Below, piece after piece: positions 10,439 through 18,636 of a stretch of 54,088 nt of DNA; the stretch's first letter is position 1; every line of letters starts with the position of its first letter. The notes under the pieces are model-generated. The model had not been told where the DNA came from. It saw only the letters and a program-made list of their open reading frames with translations, and ran no database searches. The position numbers were made by a program, and so were the translations under genes. Source of the DNA: an uncultured Acidimicrobiales bacterium (lineage in GTDB: Bacteria > Actinomycetota > Acidimicrobiia > Acidimicrobiales > CADCTF01); NCBI GenBank assembly GCA_902805655.1, contig CADCTF010000101.1, positions 1-54,088 on the forward strand, in the 5' to 3' direction.

Positions 10439-11032
10439 TCAGGGGACGGTCTCTCCGGCCACGACCTGCTCGGCGATCGCCTTCATCTTCTCCCGGCGGT
10501 GCATCGCGGTCTTCTGGATGAAGTTGAAGGCGTCGTGCTCCTTCATCGAGAACCGGTCCATCAGGACGCCCTTCGCCCGGTCGACGGCCCGACGGGTCTC
10601 GAGCTGCTCCTCGAGGCCCTGCACCTCGTTCCTCAGGGCCTGCATCTCCTGGTAGCGGCCGAGCGCCACCTCGATCGCCGGCACGAGCTGGCTCTTCTGG
10701 AAGGGCTTCACCAGATAGGCCAGCGCCCCGGCGTCGCGAGCCTCGTCGCTCAGGCTGCGCTGGCTGTAGGCGGTGAGGATCAGCACCGCGGCGAGGTGCT
10801 CGCTGGTGATCTGGCGGGCCGCGGCCAGGCCGTCGAGGCCCGGCATCCGGATGTCGAGGATGGCGAGGTCGGGCGCGTGCTGGTGCACGAGGGCGACGGC
10901 TTCGTCACCGCGCCCTGTCTCGGCCACCACGTCGTAGCCCTCTTCCTCGAGGATCTCCTTGAGGTCCATCCGGACGATGGCCTCGTCCTCGGCGATGACG
11001 ACGCGCACGGGCACAGGCTGTGGCTCCTCCAT
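10439..11032 (-). CDS. ANTAR-domain response regulator (PdtaR-like)
   Basis: 197 aa: a receiver domain (about 9-125) with the acidic pocket (IAEDEAIVRMD), phospho-acceptor Asp in LAILDIRMPGLDG and the conserved Lys in VKPF, then an ANTAR RNA-binding domain (about 135-192, RRAVDRAKGVLMDRF). ANTAR proteins bind paired hairpins in nascent RNA and prevent termination. The same architecture is seen in Rv1626/PdtaR, which lies just before polA in mycobacteria, so this is likely its orthologue. No histidine kinase gene is adjacent. It lies 2 bases downstream of a small coiled-coil gene, suggesting co-translation. Confidence 0.92.
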   Translation of the reverse strand: MEEPQPVPVRVVIAEDEAIVRMDLKEILEEEGYDVVAETGRGDEAVALVHQHAPDLAILDIRMPGLDGLAAARQITSEHLAAVLILTAYSQRSLSDEARDAGALAYLVKPFQKSQLVPAIEVALGRYQEMQALRNEVQGLEEQLETRRAVDRAKGVLMDRFSMKEHDAFNFIQKTAMHRREKMKAIAEQVVAGETVP

Positions 11033-11034
11033 GA

Positions 11035-11328
11035 TCAGCGGGCTTCGAGCAGCAGGCGGTCGAGCAGCTCGTCGCGCAGCCGCTCGAGCTCGGAGATGCT
11101 GCGGGACAGACGGTCGCGACTGCGGGTCATCACCTCGGCGTGCTTCGAGGCCTCGTGGTGCTCGACCCGTTCCGAGGGATCGTCGGACACCAGCGAGCGG
11201 ACTCGCGTGTCGTCGGCCACCTCGAGGAACGTCAGCAGCTGCTCTTGCAGCACTCCCAGCTCCTCGCGAGCGCGCAGGAGCCGTTCGTTCACCTGGCGCA
11301 GCTTGCGCTGGATGGACGCTCGGCTCAT
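11035..11328 (-). CDS. Small coiled-coil protein, function unknown
   Basis: 97 aa, almost entirely helical with heptad-like leucines (LRQVNERLLRAREELGVLQEQLLTFL and later LSRSISELERLRDELLDRLL). No motif allows a functional name. Two helical segments are separated by a short polar region (VADDTRVRSLVSDDPSER), so a helical hairpin or dimer is likely. Its stop lies 2 bases before the ANTAR regulator start, so the two proteins may work together, which is inference from spacing only. Confidence 0.65.
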   Translation of the reverse strand: MSRASIQRKLRQVNERLLRAREELGVLQEQLLTFLEVADDTRVRSLVSDDPSERVEHHEASKHAEVMTRSRDRLSRSISELERLRDELLDRLLLEAR

Positions 11329-11391
11329 GCGGTCAGTGTAGAGCGGTGACCTGTGGCGGCCGGAGGGCGGTGCCTTGGGCCCAAACGGCGA

Positions 11392-11856
11392 TCAGGCCCG
11401 GCTGCGGGCGCCGGCGGCCGCGAGGGCGACCCGCACGGGGTTGGTCTCGTCGTAGCTGAGGACCTTCTCCAGGTGGACGATGGTTCCGTTCTCCGGCTTG
11501 GACTCGAAGGCGATGCGGTCGACCAGCGCCTGCATCAGCGCGATCCCGCGGCCGCTCTCGGCGTCGGGCGGCGCGGCTTCGTGCTCGGCCAGGTCGACGT
11601 CGAAGCCCTTGCCGCTGTCGACGACCCGTATCTCACAGCGCTTGTCATCGATGTGGATCGCGACCTCGTACTCGTTCTCGGTGGTGCTGTGAGCCGTCAC
11701 GTTGGTGCACGCCTCGGTGAGGGCCAGGAGGATGTCGGCCCGACAGGTGCGGTCCACGCCTACCTCACCCATGGCGTAGTCACAGATGTGCCGGACGACG
11801 GGGATGCTCATCTCGTCTCGAGGGAGGCACAGCGTGAGGTTGATCTCCATCGGCAT
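11392..11856 (-). CDS. RsbW-type anti-sigma factor / serine kinase (HATPase_c)
   Basis: 154-aa GHKL ATPase domain. The N-box is LLALTEACTNVTAHS, the G1 box RVVDSGKGFD and the G2 box GRGIALMQALVD. Stand-alone domains of this kind are anti-sigma factors or serine kinases of the RsbW/SpoIIAB type acting on an STAS anti-anti-sigma factor. ATG 11856 (MPMEINLTLCLPRDEM) is used; the next ATG at 11850 is also possible. An opening upstream runs through the tRNA gene and cannot be coding. No sigma or STAS gene is adjacent. It reads leftward, 63 bases from the coiled-coil gene. Confidence 0.85.
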   Translation of the reverse strand: MPMEINLTLCLPRDEMSIPVVRHICDYAMGEVGVDRTCRADILLALTEACTNVTAHSTTENEYEVAIHIDDKRCEIRVVDSGKGFDVDLAEHEAAPPDAESGRGIALMQALVDRIAFESKPENGTIVHLEKVLSYDETNPVRVALAAAGARSRA

Positions 11857-11927
11857 CGGCAGGCTCCGGGAAGTGGTCGAGATGGTCGCCCCGACAACCT
11901 TCCCTCTCGCCCGCCCGCCTACGCCCG

Positions 11928-12010
11928 TGCCCGAGGTGGGACTCGAACCCACACACCCTTTCGAGTAGAGGCTTTTGAGGCCTCCGCGTCTGCCATTCCG
12001 CCACTCGGGC
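11928..12010 (-). tRNA. tRNA-Leu (CAA)
   Basis: 83 bases. The acceptor stem GCCCGAG pairs with CTCGGGC, with discriminator A at 11928. The anticodon stem GAGGC/GCCTC encloses the loop CTCAAAA, giving anticodon CAA (11977-11975), which reads TTG. A long variable arm and the T-arm run GGTTCGAGTCC are present, as expected of a class II tRNA. CCA is not encoded. TACCAT at 12024-12019 is a weak possible -10 box. Confidence 0.95.
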
Positions 12011-12163
12011 CGCGCCGCCATGGTAGGTGGCCGGAATCGGGCGGCTCGCTGCTCGACGTGCTCCACGAGTTGGAGCAACAGGTCGCCGGCCAGGAGGCCG
12101 ATGAAGTAGCGGACAGGTATGCGCGGCCTGCGCCCTACCGCCGTCCGACGGAGAGGTACTGCC

Positions 12164-13321
12164 ATGTCGGACGCCCCGGAGGCGAGCAGGCCTGGTGGTG
12201 GACGACAACGCCACCTCGAGGAGCGTGCTGGCCGAGTACCTCGTCGACTGGGGCATGACCGTGGACACCGCAGCTTCGGGCGAGGCTGCCCTGGGTGCGT
12301 TGCGCCTCCGCAGCGGGCGGAGGTCGACCGTTCGCCGTCGTCCTGGTGGACGAGGGCATGCCCGCGATGGACGGGCTCCAGCTGAAGGACGCGGTCGTTG
12401 CCGACCCGACGCTGACCCCGCGCGTGGTGCTGCTGCGCGACCTCGGAGCGCCGAGCCTGGATGCCCGAGCGCGGCTCGACATCTCGGCGATCCTGTCGAA
12501 GCCCGTGGAGCGCGCCGGGCTCCGCTCAGCGCTTCTCGGGGCGCTCGTCGGCCCCGTTGCCGCGGCCGACCCGGCTGGTTCCAAGGCTGGGACCTCCCGC
12601 AACCTCGATCGCCATGTGGGCCGCATCCTCCTCGCCGAGGACAACCCGATCAACCAGAAGGTGGCCGTCGCCATGCTGTCGAGCGCCGGCTACTCGGTGG
12701 ACACGGTCGCCTCGGGACCCCGAAGGAGACGCTCGAGGGCATGAGTGCCGGGGCCGACGACTACCTCCTCAAGCCGCTCGACCCGGACGCCCTGGAGGCC
12801 CGGCTGGTGGGGGCCACCCGGGTGACCGCGCTCCACCTGGAGCTGGCCGGGCACCGCTCGGAGCCGGAAGCGGCGAACCTCGAGCTGTTGGAGGCGCGAG
12901 TGGCCCGATACGGCCACCGCAACTGCATGGCGCTCCTCGATGTCGACCACTTCAAGCCGTACAACGACTCGTACGGTCACCAGGCGCGCGACCAGGTCTT
13001 GCAGGCCGTGGCGACGCATCTGAAGGCACAAGCCCGCGGAGGCGACGCGGTGTACCGCTACGGCGGCGAGGAGTTCCTCTGCGTCTTCCCCGAGCAGAAC
13101 CTGGCCACAGGGACGCTGGCGGGGAGCGCATGCTGCAGGGCGTCGAAGCGCTCGGTATCTCCCATCGCGGCAACCCTGCAGGCGTCGTCACCATCAGCGC
13201 CGGGGTGGCGGTGCTCGGCCCGCTCCAACCGCGATCGGCGCACGAGGTGCTCGCGGAAGCCGACCAAGCGCTCTACCGGGCCAAGCAGCTCGGTCGCAAC
13301 CGCATCGAGCAGGCCGCCTGA
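12164..13321 (+). pseudogene. Decayed REC-REC-GGDEF response regulator / diguanylate cyclase
   Basis: Recognisable pieces of one protein lie in three frames. Receiver 1 begins VVDDNATSRSVLAEYL (from about 12195) and continues after a frameshift near 12300-12330 as VVLVDEGMPAMDGLQL. Receiver 2 begins RILLAEDNPINQKVAVAML, then loses about 50 residues near 12715 and resumes as MSAGADDYLLKPLDPDAL. The cyclase domain has MALLDVDHFKPYNDSYGH and YRYGGEEFLCVFPE, but lacks the DPLTGLxNRR segment before it. It shifts frame again near 13115 and ends AEADQALYRAKQLGRN. With at least four lesions it cannot make a working enzyme. A possible coding remnant (LLDVLHELEQQVAGQEADEV, about 12040-12100) precedes it. 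The original role was probably c-di-GMP synthesis. Confidence 0.85.
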
Positions 13322-13327
13322 GCGGGC

Positions 13328-13783
13328 TCAGCCGGCCAGCGCCTTGACCAGGTTCTCCGGCGTCGCCTTCGGTGAGACCTTGGGCCAGGCGTGGGTGACG
13401 ATGCCGGCTTCGTCGAAGAGGACCGCCGAGCGGATGATGCCCTGGTACTTCTTGCCGTACATCGACTTCTCGCCCCAGGCGCCGTACGCCTCGGCCACGG
13501 CGTGGTCCTCGTCGGAGAGCAGGGGAAAGCCGAGCGTGAACTTCTGGTCGAACTTGGCCTGCTTGGCCGGCGGATCCGGGCTGATGCCCACGATCGCGGT
13601 CTCCCCCACCGACCCGGCCACGTCGCGCAGGCCGCACGCTTGTGTGGTGCAACCTGGCGTGTCGGCCTTCGGGTAGAAGAAGACGAGCACCTTTCGACCG
13701 CGCAGCGAGGAGAGGGCTACCTGGTCGCCGTGCTGGTCGCTCAACGAGAAGTCGGGAGCCTGGTCACCTTGCTGAAGTGGCAT
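13328..13783 (-). CDS. bcp: Thioredoxin-dependent thiol peroxidase (Bcp/PrxQ)
   Basis: 151-aa peroxiredoxin reducing hydrogen and organic peroxides in the cytoplasm. The peroxidatic site is PKADTPGCTTQACGLRD; the second Cys five residues later is the resolving Cys of atypical 2-Cys PrxQ. The N-terminal APDFSLSDQHGDQVALSSL and the later YGKKYQGIIRSAVLFDEAG are usual for the family. Length is normal. The ATG at 13783 is 32 bases from the divergent EEP-hydrolase gene. It is convergent with the decayed GGDEF gene, 6 bases apart. Confidence 0.93.
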   Translation of the reverse strand: MPLQQGDQAPDFSLSDQHGDQVALSSLRGRKVLVFFYPKADTPGCTTQACGLRDVAGSVGETAIVGISPDPPAKQAKFDQKFTLGFPLLSDEDHAVAEAYGAWGEKSMYGKKYQGIIRSAVLFDEAGIVTHAWPKVSPKATPENLVKALAG

Positions 13784-13815
13784 GAGCCAAGGCTATTGGT
13801 GCGTGGAGGCCGGGC

Positions 13816-14568
13816 GTGGTGACGTCGCTGCGGGTGGCCTCGTTCAACGTGCGCAACGGGCGGGCGTTCGACGGATGGAGCTCGTGGCCGTTCCGCCGTC
13901 ACGGGGCTGCGGCCGCCATCGCCGACCTGGCGGTCGACGTCGTGGGGCTACAGGAGGTGTACGCGTTCCAGCTCCGCTCGCTGAGGCGCCGGCTCGGCCA
14001 CTACGACGCTGTCGCCGTGGGGCGCTCCGACGGCCGGCGCGGCGAGCACAACCCTGTGCTGTTCGACCGACGGACGGTAGAGCTCGTGGATGCGAGGACC
14101 CGGTGGTACGGCGACGAGCCGGACCGCCCTGGCACGATGCTGCCCGGGGCCGGCTTCCCCCGCATCGCCACCGTCTGCCGCCTCGCCGTGGGCGACGGGA
14201 CAGTGGTGGAGGTGGCCAACACCCACCTCGACGAGCGGTCCGCCGATCGACGGGGCGCCAGCCTGGAGCAGCTCGCCGGCTGGTTGGACCACTCCGTGCC
14301 CAGGGTCGTCGTGGGGGACCTCAACGCCGACCCGGACGACCCTGTGCTGGCGGCCCTGGCGGCGGCCGGGCTGCGCGACGCGCTCCGCGGCAGCGCGGGC
14401 GGCACGAGCCATGCGTTCACCGGACGCACCGACGGCCGGCGCATCGACCACATCTTCGTCAGCGAGGAGATCGACGTCGTCGACGCCCACGTGGCCTACG
14501 ACCGGCCCTTCGGCCGGCTGCCCTCGGACCACTGGCCCGTCGTGGCCCAGCTCAGGATCCGCCCGTAG
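13816..14568 (+). CDS. Endonuclease/exonuclease/phosphatase family protein
   Basis: 250-aa DNase I-like metal-dependent phosphodiesterase; the substrate (DNA, phospholipid or inositol phosphate) cannot be told. The active-site motifs follow in order: SFNVRNG, LQEVY (metal-binding Glu), NTHLDERS, VVGDLNADPDD, RIDHIFVS and the final SDHWPVVAQL with catalytic Asp-His. No signal peptide is seen, so it is probably cytoplasmic. The start is a GTG at 13816 (MVTSLRVASFNV). It is divergent from bcp with a 32-base gap, too short for two separate full promoters. Confidence 0.85.
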   Translation: MVTSLRVASFNVRNGRAFDGWSSWPFRRHGAAAAIADLAVDVVGLQEVYAFQLRSLRRRLGHYDAVAVGRSDGRRGEHNPVLFDRRTVELVDARTRWYGDEPDRPGTMLPGAGFPRIATVCRLAVGDGTVVEVANTHLDERSADRRGASLEQLAGWLDHSVPRVVVGDLNADPDDPVLAALAAAGLRDALRGSAGGTSHAFTGRTDGRRIDHIFVSEEIDVVDAHVAYDRPFGRLPSDHWPVVAQLRIRP

Positions 14569-14608
14569 TAGGCCGGTCGTCGCGCCCAGGCCGCTGGGAC
14601 CGAGGGGT

Positions 14609-15421
14609 TCAGATGCGGCCGCGACCGACGATCGAGCCGCCGTCGCAGGTGATGGTCTCGCCGACGGTGAAGGCACCGGCCCTGGAGCTGAGGAAGATGG
14701 CGAGCCCGGCGATGTCCTCCGGCGAGCCGACCCGGCCGCGGGGGTTGCCTCGGCCGACGGCCTCCCAGTCCGTGCCCTCCACATCCCCGCCGCCGCCCAC
14801 GCCCGTCGAGAGCATCCACGTGGGGAACGGTCCCGGGGCGATGGCGTTCACGATCACGTTGCGGCGCACGAGGTGCGCCGCCAGCTGACGGGTGAGGGCG
14901 TGCACGGCCGCCTTGGACGGGCCGTACGAGAAGTTGTCGAACGAGGGCGTCTGGATGCCGTCGATCGAGCCGATGTTGATCACCCGCGATGGATCCTCGG
15001 CGGTCGCCGCCGCCTCGAGGAGCGGCAGTACCCGCTGGGTGAGGAAGAAGACGCCCTTGACGTTGGTGTCCATCACCTTGTCCCAGCCGTTCTCGGGGAA
15101 CTCGTCGAGCGGAGCGCCCCACGAGGCGCCGGCGTTGTTCACCAGGATGTCGAGGCGGTCGGTGCGCTCGCGAAGTGCCGAGGTCAGCGCGTCGATGCCC
15201 TCGAGGTTCGACAGGTCGGCGGGGATGGAGATGCACTCGCCGCCGTACTCCTCCGCCAGGCGCTTGGCCGTGGCGTCGCACACGTCGGCCTTGCGGGAGC
15301 TGATGTACACGGTGGCGCCATTGGCGAGGAACCCGGCCGAGATCATCTCCCCGATGCCCCGTGAGCCGCCGGTGACCAGCGCGGTCTTTCCATCGATCGA
15401 GAACAGGTCATCGAGCTTCAT
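14609..15421 (-). CDS. SDR-family oxidoreductase
   Basis: 270-aa short-chain dehydrogenase/reductase. The cofactor motif is TGGSRGIG (about residues 18-25). An Arg in strand 2 (ISSRKAD) favours NADP(H). NNAGASWG and the catalytic Tyr-Lys in SYGPSKAAVHAL are present, with Ser in INIGSIDG. The C-terminal ITCDGGSIVGRG is typical of FabG-like enzymes. A glycine-rich insert (TGVGGGGDVEG) lies in the substrate loop. The substrate is unknown. It reads leftward just after the dioxygenase gene (38 bases), so the two could be one transcript. Confidence 0.9.
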   Translation of the reverse strand: MKLDDLFSIDGKTALVTGGSRGIGEMISAGFLANGATVYISSRKADVCDATAKRLAEEYGGECISIPADLSNLEGIDALTSALRERTDRLDILVNNAGASWGAPLDEFPENGWDKVMDTNVKGVFFLTQRVLPLLEAAATAEDPSRVINIGSIDGIQTPSFDNFSYGPSKAAVHALTRQLAAHLVRRNVIVNAIAPGPFPTWMLSTGVGGGGDVEGTDWEAVGRGNPRGRVGSPEDIAGLAIFLSSRAGAFTVGETITCDGGSIVGRGRI

Positions 15422-15459
15422 GTGCCACCCCGGCTAGTCGGTCCGGGCGGATCGTACCG

Positions 15460-16311
15460 TCACCCCATGCTGGGGCCGCCACCCATCAGCAGCCCCTCGA
15501 TCTGGTGCTTCTGCACGATGGGAGGCAGCTCGTCCACCACGTCGGCCGCCAGCCGCCGCCGAAGCGAGTCGGGCAGCGCTTCCCAGTACGCGGGCGTCAC
15601 CGCCATGGAGTGCAGCTCGGCGTGACCCGCGCCCGGCGCATCGACGCCGAGGACCAGGACGGGGCGCGACCACGGTGACCGGTTGGCCGTGCCCCGATGG
15701 ATGGTGAGCGCCGAGCGGGCCGACACGTCACCCATCCTGGGCAGCTTGGGCACCGCGAGCTCGGCATAGCGGGGGTGCTCGGATGCCGGAGGGAACATCG
15801 AGTGGTCGAAGTCGTTCCCGGCCTCCCACTGGGTTCCCGGGGCGATCTCGAGCGGACCCATCTCCGGCACGGTGTCCACCGCGGTGAGGTTGAACGCAAG
15901 GGACGTGAGGCGGTGGTGCTCGTACGTCTTCGGGCACGACGGGAAGTCGCGGTGCCAGGGCTGATCGGCGGCACCGGCGAAGGGGATGTCGAAGCCGAGC
16001 TCGACGATCTGGTGGTCGTCCCCGAGCACGGTCCGGCACATGTCGACCACCCACGGGTGGGTGGCCAGCTCGACGAAGCCACGCATCTGCTCGGGGTGGA
16101 TCTCGACGTACCAGCGCTGCGGACCGCGCGGCACCGCTCCACCGTCGCGCTTGACCGCGTCGGCGAAGGCGATCTCGATGTCCTCGCGCATCTGGGTGAC
16201 CCACGCGACGGGGAAGGCACCCCGGTGAGCCACGATGCCGTCCCGGAACAGGGTTTCCACGTCGGCCCCTACGCCGCTGGTCACGCCTGCGTCGTCCTGC
16301 ACTGCGACCAC
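15460..16311 (-). CDS. Phytanoyl-CoA dioxygenase (PhyH)-like protein
   Basis: 283-aa Fe(II)/2-oxoglutarate oxygenase-like protein. The metal facial triad is visible: His and Asp in QPWHRDFP and the distal His in LTIHRGTANRS, followed by the Arg-rich SPWSRPVLVLG that would hold 2-oxoglutarate. The start is set at GTG 16311 (VVAVQDDAG) because a good ribosome binding site (AAGGGGGT) lies just upstream; longer in-frame openings have no similarity. The substrate is unknown. It stands between the methyltransferase/photolyase group and the SDR gene, all leftward. Confidence 0.82.
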   Translation of the reverse strand: MVAVQDDAGVTSGVGADVETLFRDGIVAHRGAFPVAWVTQMREDIEIAFADAVKRDGGAVPRGPQRWYVEIHPEQMRGFVELATHPWVVDMCRTVLGDDHQIVELGFDIPFAGAADQPWHRDFPSCPKTYEHHRLTSLAFNLTAVDTVPEMGPLEIAPGTQWEAGNDFDHSMFPPASEHPRYAELAVPKLPRMGDVSARSALTIHRGTANRSPWSRPVLVLGVDAPGAGHAELHSMAVTPAYWEALPDSLRRRLAADVVDELPPIVQKHQIEGLLMGGGPSMG

Positions 16312-16381
16312 CGTCGACCCCCTTGTTGCTCCTGTAGTCGAGGGTACCGGCGTACGGCGGTTCTGGGGCTGACGGGTGAGC

Positions 16382-17155
16382 TCAGCCGGCGATGACGATG
16401 CGGAACCCAGCGTCGATCTCGTCGCGCGCCAGCAGCTCACCGTGCGCCCGGTGCCACGCACCACTGGAGAGGTCGTCGGCCAGACGGGCCATGGCATCAG
16501 CGACCATGGCCGACGGCAGTCGGGCGATGCTGGAGATCCCGGCCCGGACGGTGGGGTCGAGGTAGGCCTCGGGCCGGCGCCACCAGGCATGGCCGAACCC
16601 GTCCATGCAGTCGTGCGGCACGGGCAGCACCTCGACCGTCCCCCCGCCGAGCGCCTCAGCGATGACGGCGGCCGCCGGGTGATCGGCGTCCATGGCGGCG
16701 ATGGCCGGCAGGTAGTCGGTTACCAGCCACTGGGCGTCGTGCACCGCCTTGTCGAAGGTGAACACCACGATCGGTCCGCTGGTGACCCGGCGCAGCTCAC
16801 GCAGGCCGGCCGCCACGTCGTGCCAGTGATGGACGGTGAGCAGCGCCAGGGCGCCGTCGAAGGCGCCCGCCGGGAAGGGAAGGCGCTCCGCCACCCCTTG
16901 GACGGTCGGGGCGGCGCCGGACGCACGCTGCCGCATCATGGTGGACGACGGTTCCAGGGCAACCACGAACCGGTCCGTCGGCTCGTACGAACCCGCACCG
17001 GCCCCGACGTTCAGCACCCGCACGGCGGCGCCGAGGGCTGCGTGCAGTCGCCGCTCGATGCGGGGGTCGGCTCGACGGACTCGGTGGTAGCCGGAGCCGA
17101 TGGCCTCGTAGAGCGGTGCCCCGGGGCCGTCGGTGGCGGAGCTAGAAGGTCTCAC
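16382..17155 (-). CDS. Class I SAM-dependent methyltransferase in the photolyase cluster
   Basis: 257 aa. Motif I is VLNVGAGAGSYEP, followed by VVALEPSSTMMRQR, AERLPFPAGAFDGALALLTVHHW and VVFTFDKAVH: a Methyltransf_11 protein of the UbiE/small-molecule type. The substrate is unknown. The start is GTG 17155, preceded by AGGAG at 7 bases, and it overlaps the end of the photolyase gene by 14 bases, which suggests translational coupling. Its job may therefore be linked to light response or pigment/quinone modification, but nothing in the sequence proves this. Confidence 0.85.
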   Translation of the reverse strand: MRPSSSATDGPGAPLYEAIGSGYHRVRRADPRIERRLHAALGAAVRVLNVGAGAGSYEPTDRFVVALEPSSTMMRQRASGAAPTVQGVAERLPFPAGAFDGALALLTVHHWHDVAAGLRELRRVTSGPIVVFTFDKAVHDAQWLVTDYLPAIAAMDADHPAAAVIAEALGGGTVEVLPVPHDCMDGFGHAWWRRPEAYLDPTVRAGISSIARLPSAMVADAMARLADDLSSGAWHRAHGELLARDEIDAGFRIVIAG

Positions 17156-18629
17156 GGTGTCGCTCCTGCTCGAGCACGGCGTCGAGGTCCGCCAACCGGT
17201 ACATGGACTGCACGGAGCGGGACGTCCGGGGGTTGGCCGCGAGCCGCTCCTCATGGCGATGCACCCAGGCCCAGTAGCCCGCCGTGAAGGGGCAGGCATC
17301 GTGACCCAGGCGCTTGCGCGGGTTGTACGCACAGTCACCGCAGTAGTCCGACATCCGGTTGATGTACGCCCCGCCCGACGCATAGGGCTTGGTCGCCATC
17401 CGGCCGCCGTCGGCATGCTGGCTCATGCCCACCACGTTGACGGGCATCACCCAGTCGTAGCCGTCGATGTAGCTGGTCTGGAACCACTCGGTCAGCTCGT
17501 CCGGGTCGTAGCCCTGCTGCAGGGCGTGGTTCCCGAGCACCATCAGCCGCGGGATGTGATGCGTCCAGGCGCGGTCCCGGACTCCGGCGAGGGCGTCGCG
17601 CAGGCACGCCGCCGTCACCGAGTCCGCGTCGAGGTCGCGGAACCACGCCGGCAGCGGGGTCTCGGCGCGGAGCGCATTCGCGTCCCGGTACCGCGGCCCG
17701 AAGTGCCAGTACAGATGCCACACGTACTCGCGCCACCCGATCACCTGCCGGATGAAGCCCTCGGCCGACGCCAGCCCCACGGTGCCGTCGAGGTACGCCG
17801 ATTCGGCCGCGTAGGCCGCCTCCAGGGGGTGCAGTAGGGCGAGGTTGAACACCGCCGACAGCATCGAGTGCGACATGGCCCAGTCCTGGCGCATCATCGC
17901 GTCCTCGTACCGGCCGAACGACGCCAGCCGCTCGGACACGAACCGGTCGAGCGCCTGCTCTGCCTCGGCGCGGGTTGCCGCGAACAGCCGCGGGCCGTCC
18001 TCCCCCACCGTCGGGATCCCCCACGCGTCGAGGTCGCGGCGCACCTGGGCGTCGATGTCGTCCTCGACCGGCAGGTACGGCGGCGGGACGCCAAGGGTGG
18101 GTTGACCCTTCGGCGGGGGCTCGCGGTTGTCCTCGTCGAGGCTCCATCGGCCTCCCACGGGCTTTCCGTCGCCCTCGAGCAGGATGCCGAACCGCTCCCG
18201 TTGCGAGCGGTAGAAGTCCGCCATCCGGAACGACGTGCGGTCACCGGCCCAGATCTTGAAGTCGCGGCGCGAGAGCGCGTGCGTCGGTGCGGGGAGCACC
18301 TCTGCGACGACGCCGCGGTCGCGCAGCCGCTCGACCAGCCGCGCCGCCGGCCACGTCGACGGTGAGTGCACGACGACCGGCTCACCGATCTGGTCGAGGG
18401 CCTCCGCGTACGTGTCGGCTCGGACGTACCGGACCCGATCTCCGAGCTCGGCCTGCAGGTGGCGCAGGCCCGAGAGCACGAGGTGCAGCTTCTGGCGGTG
18501 GTAGCGCCGGCGACGCATGGCCGCGCTCGACTCCACCAGCACGACCTCCCGGCCGGCATGCTCCGGGGTGCTGTGCACGTGCGGACCGAGCTGGTCGGCG
18601 AACACCCACAACGGTGCGAGTCCCGTCAT
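17142..18629 (-). CDS. Iron-sulfur bacterial cryptochrome / (6-4) photolyase (FeS-BCP)
   Basis: 495-aa flavoprotein that repairs UV (6-4) photoproducts or senses blue light. Four Cys (342, 430, 433, 446) have exactly the spacing of the [4Fe-4S] ligands of Agrobacterium PhrB (350, 438, 441, 454). The N-terminal alpha/beta domain begins APLWVFADQLGPHVH, as in this class. FAD-pocket helices include FIRQVIGWREYVWHLYW and THHIPRLMVLGNHAL, and the later NVVGMSQHADGGRMATKPY is highly typical. Length is normal. It begins 7 bases after the XRE regulator gene and overlaps the following methyltransferase gene. The lesion-repairing role is known for relatives and inferred here. Confidence 0.92.
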   Translation of the reverse strand: MTGLAPLWVFADQLGPHVHSTPEHAGREVVLVESSAAMRRRRYHRQKLHLVLSGLRHLQAELGDRVRYVRADTYAEALDQIGEPVVVHSPSTWPAARLVERLRDRGVVAEVLPAPTHALSRRDFKIWAGDRTSFRMADFYRSQRERFGILLEGDGKPVGGRWSLDEDNREPPPKGQPTLGVPPPYLPVEDDIDAQVRRDLDAWGIPTVGEDGPRLFAATRAEAEQALDRFVSERLASFGRYEDAMMRQDWAMSHSMLSAVFNLALLHPLEAAYAAESAYLDGTVGLASAEGFIRQVIGWREYVWHLYWHFGPRYRDANALRAETPLPAWFRDLDADSVTAACLRDALAGVRDRAWTHHIPRLMVLGNHALQQGYDPDELTEWFQTSYIDGYDWVMPVNVVGMSQHADGGRMATKPYASGGAYINRMSDYCGDCAYNPRKRLGHDACPFTAGYWAWVHRHEERLAANPRTSRSVQSMYRLADLDAVLEQERHRETF

Positions 18630-18636
18630 CGGCGAA

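Noticed and set aside
12030-12110. Possible coding remnant LLDVLHELEQQVAGQEADEV before the decayed cyclase
   Set aside because: Base composition fits coding, but there is no start, no recognised family, and the opposite strand is equally open. It is mentioned only in the pseudogene entry.
12164-13321. Programmed frameshifting in the REC-GGDEF gene
   Set aside because: There are several shifts and whole segments are missing, with no slippery sequence and stem at the joins.
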